DNA of 42,219 bases from Pseudomonadales bacterium (GTDB taxonomy: Bacteria; Pseudomonadota; Gammaproteobacteria; Pseudomonadales; Azotimanducaceae): the NCBI GenBank assembly GCA_022448085.1, contig JAKUTH010000022.1, positions 1 to 42,219 on the forward strand, written 5' to 3'. The number at the start of each line of letters is the position of its first letter. Position 1 is the first letter of the stretch. Positions 36,922 through 42,219 of this stretch are shown in pieces. Under the pieces are notes generated by a model that searched no databases, had not been told where the DNA came from, and worked only from the letters and a program-made list of their open reading frames with translations. The position numbers and the translations under genes are program-made.

Positions 36922-37988
36922 CGGTCTCGGCAGTGGACCGGTTATACCTCCGCTCGGCGATAAGGTTGGCGGAAAAGGGACTCTTTTCGGTTACCACGAA
37001 TAACCCGCGAGTGGGCTGCCTGTTGGTCAAAAGCGGCCATATTATTGGTCAGGGCTGGCATCGCGAGGATGGTGGTCCGCACGCTGAGATCGATGCGTTA
37101 AGTAATTCTATTGAGGATCCATGCGGTAGTACCGCCTATATTTCGCTCGAACCGTGTTGTTGGGAAGGGCGAACCCCACCGTGTACAACTGCGCTTATTG
37201 AGGCGGGGATCGCTCGGGCGGTGATTGCAGCGAGAGATCCTCATCCGCGGGTCGCTGGCGGTGGTGTGCGGGCGTTGTTGGATGCAGGAATAGAAGTGAC
37301 GGAAGAAAATTTATCTGAGGAAACCGACGCGCTAAATCCTGGCCCTCTGATGCGCGGCGAAAACAATCGACCGTTTGTACGTATCAAAACCGCGATTTCT
37401 ATCGATGGACGTACGGCAATGGCCGATGGACAGAGTCGTTGGATAACGGGCGAGGAGGCGCGTGCCGACGCGCAATATTGGCGAGCTCGCAGCGCGGCTA
37501 TTATCACGGGCGTAGGCACGGTGATTGCGGATGACCCTAAGTTAAACGTACGCGATCAACGCTACGGCAATGCGAAGCCCCTTCGGGTCGTAGTTGATAC
37601 GCGGGGACGCACGCCTCGTGATGCCGCTTTGTTTGGGGAGAAGGGTCGGATCGCGATCGCATGTGCGAAGGGAGTGGTACCCATTAACCGTGCGGAGATG
37701 TGGGAACAGCAAGTGGGTCCAGCTATCGATTTGGCGATGCTATTGGAAACGTTGTCGGACCAGGGCTGCAACGAAGTGCTTGTTGAAGCCGGCGCAACAC
37801 TAAACGCTAGTTTTTTGGGGCAAGGGCTTTGGGACGAAATGATTGTGTATATAGCGCCGCGTCTTATGGGCGACACAGCGAGACCGTTGGCAGCGCTTGG
37901 TTTTACCGGCATGGATGAGGCGATTTCCACTACGGTGAAGTCGATCGACACACTGGGCCCCGACCTTCGAATCGTTCTTACACCGTGA
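36918..37988 (+). CDS. ribD: bifunctional riboflavin deaminase/reductase RibD
   Basis: Catalyses the second and third steps of riboflavin synthesis: deamination of the pyrimidinone and NADPH reduction of the ribosyl side chain. 356 residues. Deaminase zinc site H55 with catalytic E57 (HAE), C80 and C89 ([11 protein letters not shown]); reductase domain from about 148 with [31 protein letters not shown] and [12 protein letters not shown]. The start overlaps nrdR and the stop overlaps nusB. Riboflavin synthase, ribAB/ribBA and ribH, which usually lie between ribD and nusB, are missing. Confidence 0.96.
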   Translation: MTVSAVDRLYLRSAIRLAEKGLFSVTTNNPRVGCLLVKSGHIIGQGWHREDGGPHAEIDALSNSIEDPCGSTAYISLEPCCWEGRTPPCTTALIEAGIARAVIAARDPHPRVAGGGVRALLDAGIEVTEENLSEETDALNPGPLMRGENNRPFVRIKTAISIDGRTAMADGQSRWITGEEARADAQYWRARSAAIITGVGTVIADDPKLNVRDQRYGNAKPLRVVVDTRGRTPRDAALFGEKGRIAIACAKGVVPINRAEMWEQQVGPAIDLAMLLETLSDQGCNEVLVEAGATLNASFLGQGLWDEMIVYIAPRLMGDTARPLAALGFTGMDEAISTTVKSIDTLGPDLRIVLTP

Positions 37989-38419
37989 TGTCTTCCAAAG
38001 TGGATCCGCGCGCGCGCAGGCGTGCCCGTAGAGCCCTACTGCAAGCCCTATATCAGTCGCAGCTCTCGGGCGCTGACGCGGAGGCGATGTGTGGTCAGTT
38101 TCGTCAAAGTGGTGCGCTCGATGGGGCCGATACGACGTTTTTTGACGAATGTCTGCATCAGATTCTACGCACGAGTGCCAAGCTTGATGAGGCGTACCAA
38201 CCTTTTTTGGATCGATCAGCCGACAAGCTTGGATATGTCGAGCGGGGCGTACTTAGAGCGGGGACATTCGAACTCGAAGAATGCATCGAAATCCCCGTCG
38301 GGGTGGTCATCAACGAATGGGTTGAGTTGGCCAAGGTCTTTGGTGCGGAGCAGAGTTTCAAATTCGTTAACGGCGTCCTCGATGCCGTCGCACGGGATGT
38401 ACGAGACTCGGAGCAATGA
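37988..38419 (+). CDS. nusB: transcription antitermination factor NusB
   Basis: All-helical RNA-binding protein that joins S10 at boxA in rRNA antitermination. 143 residues: RRRARRALLQALYQSQLSG at the N-terminus, DRSADKLGYVERGVLRAGTFELE and IPVGVVINEWVELAKVFGAEQSFKFVNGVLDAV in the core. The ATG at 37988 overlaps the ribD TGA (TGATG); a GTG one codon earlier is also possible. The end overlaps thiL (ATGA). Confidence 0.95.
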   Translation: MSSKVDPRARRRARRALLQALYQSQLSGADAEAMCGQFRQSGALDGADTTFFDECLHQILRTSAKLDEAYQPFLDRSADKLGYVERGVLRAGTFELEECIEIPVGVVINEWVELAKVFGAEQSFKFVNGVLDAVARDVRDSEQ

Positions 38420-39366
38420 ACGAATTTGAACTCATCGAAAAAATTGTATCCCTCTTGGGAGACACGACCCATGGTGGAGGTATCAACGTGGGTCCGGGTG
38501 ATGATGCGGCCGTACTATCGACTGGTGCGGACGAGCAACTGGTGGTAACCACTGACGTTCTCATCGAAGGAACGCATTTCCCGCCACGATCTAGAAGTGA
38601 TCTGATTGGTTACCGTGCAATAGCGGTCAATCTCTCCGATATCGCGGCAATGGGTGCCGATCCGCGTTTCTTGACTGTTGCGTTAACGCTCGATCGAGTT
38701 GAAGAGGAGTGGGTGGAGGGCTTCGCGAAGGGAATTGCTTTTTGTGCGTCGAAGTATGGAGTCAAGATTGTTGGGGGTAACGTTGCCCGCGGGGCTCTTT
38801 CCGTAGCGGTCACGGCAATTGGCGTTGTCCCAGACGGGCAGTGTTTACTGCGTTCGACTGCGTGTGCTGGCGACGACATTTACGTGACGGGAGCCATAGG
38901 GGCTGCCTCTGCTGCCGTTAGGGATGGCGTGAAAATTCCCTTACTTGAGCTCAACGAATTGTGGTTACGACGTGTTGACGACATCTCTTGTCGCTATTTT
39001 ATGCCGGTGCCACAACTGCAAATGGGAATCGCATTGAGAGGCGTAGCTTCGGCGGCGATCGATATTAGCGACGGATTGGTGGCCGACCTCGGTCACATAA
39101 TACGTTCAAGTGGTGTTGGAGCGGAGATAGACCTAGGCCGCGTGCCAGTATGGAAATCGTTGGATGCAGAAATCGCCATTGAGGCAAGCGACGATTACGA
39201 ACTCCTTTTTACAGCACCTCCGCAGGAGTATGAACATATTGTAGGCCTGGCCGCAGGCGCCAGTACTGAAATTACCCGCATCGGGAAAGTTACAGCCGGT
39301 GAAGCCGTGTCGGTGAGGGGCGAGGTTGGATTTGCCGATTTACCAAAGGGTTATCGCCATTTCTAA
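38416..39366 (+). CDS. thiL: thiamine-monophosphate kinase
   Basis: Phosphorylates thiamine monophosphate to the active cofactor thiamine pyrophosphate. 316 residues of the PurM/ThiL superfamily: N-terminal GPGDDAAVLS, TTDVLIEGTHF, IGYRAIAVNLSDIAAMGADPRF, VGGNVARG, VTGAIGAAS, AAIDISDGLVADLGHI and EASDDYELLFTAP, with the acidic metal/ATP ligands in order. The nusB-thiL-pgpA order is conserved in proteobacteria. The last 41 bases are shared with the proposed pgpA start region. Confidence 0.96.
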   Translation: MNEFELIEKIVSLLGDTTHGGGINVGPGDDAAVLSTGADEQLVVTTDVLIEGTHFPPRSRSDLIGYRAIAVNLSDIAAMGADPRFLTVALTLDRVEEEWVEGFAKGIAFCASKYGVKIVGGNVARGALSVAVTAIGVVPDGQCLLRSTACAGDDIYVTGAIGAASAAVRDGVKIPLLELNELWLRRVDDISCRYFMPVPQLQMGIALRGVASAAIDISDGLVADLGHIIRSSGVGAEIDLGRVPVWKSLDAEIAIEASDDYELLFTAPPQEYEHIVGLAAGASTEITRIGKVTAGEAVSVRGEVGFADLPKGYRHF

Positions 39367-39841
39367 CGGCTTCACAGCCAAACTACTAAAGGATCCTTGG
39401 GTATTGCTTTGTACGGGATTTGGTGTGGGGTTTCTGCCCAGGGTACCCGGGACCTGGGGCTCTCTTCTCGGTATCGGCCTATGGTGGGTCGTTTTTCACG
39501 AGCTGGGGCCGGCGGTATCGATTCTTGTGGTTGGTCTCGCGATTGGCTTTGCGTGGCTCGTTATCCGGCAAACCTGCCGTGCGTACAACGTTGAGGACGA
39601 ACCCGCGATTGTCATTGATGAGATTGTCGGCCAGTGGATTGCGTTGTTATGGGTTCCGAGATCGTTATGGGTTGTCTGCTTGGCTTTTCTGTTATTTCGA
39701 TTTCTTGACATTACCAAGCCGTGGCCTGTGTCGTGGGCAGATCGGTCGGTTCGTGGACCGCTCGGAATACTGCTCGATGACGTAATAGCAGGAATGGCAA
39801 CCTGTATCGTGGTGCACGTTGTCGTTCGTGTTCTTGCCTAG
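39326..39841 (+). CDS. pgpA: phosphatidylglycerophosphatase A
   Basis: Integral membrane phosphatase producing phosphatidylglycerol, 171 residues by this start. Signature blocks: GFGVGFLPRVPGTWGSL, EPAIVIDEIVGQWIAL, FLLFRFLDITKPWPVSWADRSVRGPLGILLDDVIAG, and four hydrophobic segments. No ATG or GTG precedes the conserved region in frame; the TTG at 39326 has GAGGGG about seven bases upstream, but the gene then overlaps thiL by 41 bases. A second TTG at 39332 is possible. It ends 45 bp from convergent ispA. Confidence 0.9.
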   Translation: MDLPIYQRVIAISNGFTAKLLKDPWVLLCTGFGVGFLPRVPGTWGSLLGIGLWWVVFHELGPAVSILVVGLAIGFAWLVIRQTCRAYNVEDEPAIVIDEIVGQWIALLWVPRSLWVVCLAFLLFRFLDITKPWPVSWADRSVRGPLGILLDDVIAGMATCIVVHVVVRVLA

Positions 39842-39886
39842 TTAGTGCGGAACTTTCGCGAAACGAAAAACGCGGCGCAATGCCGA

Positions 39887-40768
39887 TCAATGTGACCGAT
39901 CAATAATTTTTTCTACCAACGACGCTAGTGGGGACTCGGCGAGCTTGAGGCGGCTCAACGTGTCCATCGATTCTCCGTAGAGGTGGTATGCGGCTCGACG
40001 CGATTCATCGAGGCCAATGAGCGTCGGGTACGTGGTCTTTCTTTGTCGGGTATCTGAACCCGCTGGCTTCCCCAACGAATCGGTTGTTCCAACGACGTCG
40101 AGAATGTCATCGGTGATTTGGTAAGCGAGTCCGATACGGTCCCCGAAACGACTGAGCGAGACAAAACTATCGTCGTCCCCATGACCCGCCGCAATACAGC
40201 CGAATTGAACCGATGTTCGGAACAGGGCTCCGGTCTTGGCGGCATGCAGGCTATTTAATGTTTCGATATCCAGGTCCTGCTTCCCAGTCTCTGTGATATC
40301 CAAGGCCTGTCCAGCGACCATATTTCGCCAACCCGCCGCATCGGCTAGCAAGGCTGTCATCTGCAATCGAGACGCTTCGCCAAGTTGCGGGGCCGACGCA
40401 ATGAGTTCAAATGCAAGGGCCTGTAACGCATCGCCCACAAGGATCGCGGTTGCCTCATTGAAGGCGAGGTGGCAAGTGGGACGACCGCGGCGGAGTGCAT
40501 CGTCATCCATGGCCGGGAGATCGTCGTGGACCAGAGAATACGAATGCAGAAACTCAACGGCCGCAGCTGGTGCAAGGGCAATTTCACGATCTGCGCCGAG
40601 GCTGGTTGCCGTCGCGACCACTAGTGCCGGGCGCAGTCGTTTACCTCCACCGCCGACGACATAACGCATCGCCTCGAGCAATTGAGGTGCAATTGAAGGC
40701 TCGTACGGAAGAGCCTGTTGAAGAAAATCCTCTATTGCATTGATGTCATCGTTGAGTACTGAGATCAC
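39887..40768 (-). CDS. ispA: (2E,6E)-farnesyl diphosphate synthase
   Basis: Trans-prenyltransferase joining DMAPP/GPP with IPP to farnesyl diphosphate, the precursor of undecaprenyl phosphate and quinone tails. 293 residues: GGKRLRPALV, first Asp-rich motif LVHDDLPAMDDD followed by LRRGRPTCH, GQALDI, KTGALFR, and second motif YQITDDILD. The GTG start overlaps the xseB stop (GTGA). In E. coli dxs follows ispA; here ispA is the last gene of its strand run, facing pgpA. Confidence 0.95.
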   Translation of the reverse strand: MISVLNDDINAIEDFLQQALPYEPSIAPQLLEAMRYVVGGGGKRLRPALVVATATSLGADREIALAPAAAVEFLHSYSLVHDDLPAMDDDALRRGRPTCHLAFNEATAILVGDALQALAFELIASAPQLGEASRLQMTALLADAAGWRNMVAGQALDITETGKQDLDIETLNSLHAAKTGALFRTSVQFGCIAAGHGDDDSFVSLSRFGDRIGLAYQITDDILDVVGTTDSLGKPAGSDTRQRKTTYPTLIGLDESRRAAYHLYGESMDTLSRLKLAESPLASLVEKIIDRSH

Positions 40769-41016
40769 CCGTCCGTGTCCGTATCGACGTCGTCGATCGG
40801 TACTTCGCTACCATCTGGCATCAGAGCGCGTATCCGGAGTTCCGCGTGTTCCAGAGCGTTCCGGCATTGGCGCGTAAGTTCAACGCCTCGCTCAAACGCG
40901 ACGAGGGATTCCTCAAGCGTAAATTCACCGGTTTCCATATTCGCCACGAGAGCTTCGAGCTCGGCCAGTGCGGATTCGAAATCAGGATCTTCGTTGGACA
41001 CTTTTTTTCCGTTCAA
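40765..41016 (-). CDS. xseB: exodeoxyribonuclease VII small subunit
   Basis: Small coiled subunit of exonuclease VII, up to 83 residues: DFESALAELEALVANMETGEFTLEESLVAFERGVELTRQCRNALEHAELRI is the complete family core. The TTG at 41016 overlaps the upstream gene's TGA (TTGA); a GTG at 41001 with GGA seven bases upstream is an equally good start (78 residues). xseA is not in the window. It overlaps ispA by four bases. Confidence 0.93.
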   Translation of the reverse strand: MNGKKVSNEDPDFESALAELEALVANMETGEFTLEESLVAFERGVELTRQCRNALEHAELRIRALMPDGSEVPIDDVDTDTDG

Positions 41017-41288
41017 GACGAGCGTGCGCTGCCATTTGCTTGCGTAGTGGCCTCGTCAAAATCTACACCGTCAACAAGTTGCCATATGCCGGTGGCTACG
41101 TCGATCTTTAGCAACCCGAGATTCTCGAGTTGAGAAAACTGACCGCGAACTTCCCAGGAATCTAGAGGTCTGCCTTCATCGCGCATATACCCGACGATGT
41201 CTCCGGGACGAAGAGAATCGTTTCCATCCGCGACAACGCGGCAAATGGCGCCATAGATAGCCTTTGTTAAACGAAGGGCTTCGCTCAC
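41013..41288 (-). CDS. small winged-helix-like protein of unknown function
   Basis: 91 residues from a GTG, not assigned to a named family by me. The pattern is helical N-terminus (LTKAIYGAICRVVA), then LRPGDIVGYMRDEGRPLDSWEVRGQFSQLENLGLLKIDVATGIWQLV, which reads like helix, recognition helix and beta-wing of a winged-helix fold: a two-residue turn, an amphipathic helix, and paired strands ending in Trp. No signal peptide or membrane segment. It is the first gene of the minus-strand unit with xseB and ispA, overlapping xseB, so coding status is well supported by coupling. It may be a local regulator or an interaction module; neither is shown. Confidence 0.65.
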   Translation of the reverse strand: MSEALRLTKAIYGAICRVVADGNDSLRPGDIVGYMRDEGRPLDSWEVRGQFSQLENLGLLKIDVATGIWQLVDGVDFDEATTQANGSARSS

Positions 41289-41501
41289 TGCGAGTTTTGG
41301 AATCCCTAACGAGAAGCGAGGGGGTTTTTACCAGAAAACACCGTGCTAACGCCAGTTTCGCTGTCATCCGAAGCCATACCGTTTGGTCCCGCGCGAAATG
41401 GGGTTGAATTCCGTTATACCGTGCTCGTTTAAGACCTCGAGCAAACAATTCATCGTCGGAGCTGCTTTAGCAACTGCGCTCAGCTTGCCTTGCTGGTAAG
41501 A

Positions 41502-41531
41502 TTGCGCCCCTTTTTTTAGAGGTGCTATAGA
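41502..41531 (+). promoter_or_regulatory. candidate ssrA promoter
   Basis: TTGCGC (41502-41507) and TATAGA (41526-41531) lie 18 bp apart, and TGC directly before the -10 makes it an extended -10. Transcription from about 41538 would leave a few bases to be trimmed from the mature tmRNA 5' end at 41543. The rest of the 254-bp gap (41289-41542) between the minus-strand unit and ssrA holds no convincing gene. Confidence 0.5.
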
Positions 41532-41542
41532 AACCGCGCATT

Positions 41543-41900
41543 GGGGGCGACTTGGCTTCGACGGCGGTAACGAAATCAAAGGTGCATGTCGAGAGGGTAG
41601 TGACTCTCGTAAATCAATCGCTGCAACTTTTATAGTTGCTAACGAAGATAACTACGCACTAGCAGCCTAAAATACCTGCTAACCCTGGTCACTTGGTGCC
41701 TGTAACGGGCGACCGGGGGCACGTTTTACAGGATCGCGACGACCGTCGCCTCGACGGTTGTTGCTAAAACTATAGAGGATCGCTTGTCGACGCCCTGTTC
41801 GTTGGGCCGTCAGTGAGTTAAATCAATAAACGTAACTAAACATGTAGAGCTAATGACGGAGTGCCGACGGACGCGGGTTCGATTCCCGCCGCCTCCACCA
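41543..41900 (+). ncRNA. ssrA: transfer-messenger RNA (tmRNA)
   Basis: Rescues stalled ribosomes with SmpB and tags nascent peptides for proteolysis. The tRNA-like ends are clear: 5' GGGGGCG pairs with CGCCTCC before the encoded ACCA, and the T-arm has GGGTTCGATTCCC. The tag frame starts at the resume codon GCT (41638-41640) and ends at TAA (41668-41670), encoding ANEDNYALAA, a variant of E. coli ANDENYALAA with its ALAA degron. At 358 nt the size is typical; pseudoknot regions fill the middle. smpB is not in the window. The lipoprotein gene starts 21 bp after the CCA. Confidence 0.97.
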
Positions 41901-41921
41901 ACTTGAGATCGATGGGGATTC

Positions 41922-42219
41922 ATGATCGCCCTTAACTTTGTGACACGACGCACTTCGCGATTGCTCGCGGGTCGGCATTTTCAACGGGCCGTTGTGGTTG
42001 TCTTCGTCGTTTTGATCACGGGTTGCGTCGGCACTAAACTCCTCGACGACCCAACGCTGCTTCCGGAAAGGAATTCGTTAGCTACGGTACGAGATGCGGT
42101 GATGGCCGCAACCCTTGATTGGGTCATTGTCCGCGACGGACCAGGCACATGGGCCAAGAACGCTGATTGGGATCAGTACCTCTTGCGAGTTGAGAACCAC
42201 TCGATGGCCGCTCTGATCC
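41922..42219 (+). CDS. putative lipoprotein, cut by the window end
   Basis: An ATG at 41922, preceded by GGGG, opens a frame that runs off the window (99 codons visible). It begins with a basic stretch (TRRTSRLLAGRHFQR), then a hydrophobic core (AVVVVFVVL) and the lipobox LITGC, so the mature protein should be lipid-anchored at Cys after signal peptidase II. The following DDPTLLPERNSLATVRDAVMAATLDWVIVRDGPGTWAKNAD region is not one I can assign. It is directly downstream of ssrA with no terminator seen between, so transcription may read through. Confidence 0.75.
   Translation, partial: MIALNFVTRRTSRLLAGRHFQRAVVVVFVVLITGCVGTKLLDDPTLLPERNSLATVRDAVMAATLDWVIVRDGPGTWAKNADWDQYLLRVENHSMAALI

Noticed and set aside
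41364-41450. Short minus-strand frame (28 codons from an ATG at 41450) in the gap before ssrA
   Set aside because: No family match, no SD, and the longer version overlaps the tmRNA 5' end; I treat the region as regulatory DNA.
26127-41749. The 14-mer GCGACGACCGTCGC occurs both before rnr (26127-26140) and inside ssrA (41736-41749), whose products cooperate in trans-translation
   Set aside because: Several shared 14-mers are expected by chance in a 42-kb window, and the copy in ssrA is part of its own RNA structure; there is no further flank similarity.

Overview
The window is a gene-dense chromosomal housekeeping segment from a gammaproteobacterium. The gene order matches the Pseudomonas and E. 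coli neighbourhoods I know: yqiB-cpdA-parE-parC; psd-rhdA next to orn; queG/nnr-tsaE-amidase-mutL-miaA-hfq-hflX-hflK-hflC-DUF2065-purA; tRNA-Leu(CAG)-rnr-rlmB-rpsF-rpsR-rplI-dnaB; and glyA-nrdR-ribD-nusB-thiL-pgpA convergent with ispA-xseB. EF-P with EpmA/EpmB, Hfq, a tmRNA tag reading ANEDNYALAA, and a CTGT-N8-ACAG LexA-type site all fit Gammaproteobacteria. Many starts are GTG or TTG, and stop/start overlaps (ATGA, GTGA, TGATG) are common, so the genome looks compact. I cannot name a genus. I see no prophage, insertion sequence, CRISPR array or secretion locus. LAYOUT. 1-5.7 kb: DUF1249 protein, cAMP phosphodiesterase CpdA, and both topoisomerase IV subunits. 5.7-9.5 kb: a two-TM sensor with a degenerate nucleotide-cyclase domain, then the EF-P lysylation cluster (epmB divergent from efp-epmA). 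9.5-12.8 kb: psd-rhodanese (minus), orn (plus), queG (minus). 12.8-24.3 kb: a long plus-strand run from nnr to a Trm112-like gene, covering NAD(P)HX repair, t6A synthesis, wall amidase, mismatch repair, tRNA isopentenylation, Hfq, HflX/K/C and PurA. 24.4-26.1 kb: metal-flexible GTP cyclohydrolase folE2, an N-terminally truncated GFA-like gene, and tRNA-Leu. 26.2-33.3 kb: rnr-rlmB, rpsF-rpsR-rplI, dnaB-radA. 33.4-35.1 kb: ettA (minus). 35.2-39.8 kb: glyA-nrdR-ribD-nusB-thiL-pgpA. 39.9-41.3 kb (minus): a small winged-helix-like gene, xseB, ispA. 41.5-42.2 kb: ssrA (tmRNA), then a lipoprotein gene cut by the window end. HOW IT FITS TOGETHER. Translation quality control is the strongest theme: EF-P with its modification enzymes, EttA, tmRNA, RNase R, HflX, ribosomal proteins S6/S18/L9, RlmB, and tRNA modification by TsaE, MiaA and QueG. 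Replication and repair is the second: ParE/ParC, DnaB, RadA, MutL with an endonuclease motif, XseB, NrdR. Cofactor and isoprenoid genes (FolE2, RibD, ThiL, IspA, Nnr) fill the rest. The observations most worth following are a near-perfect LexA-type operator directly upstream of dnaB, the cyclase-like sensor that has lost both metal-binding aspartates, an S6:S18-type autoregulatory leader before an rpsF with an unusually long acidic tail, a possibly leaderless nnr start, and conserved loci missing usual members (riboflavin genes, dxs, yqiA, rsgA).
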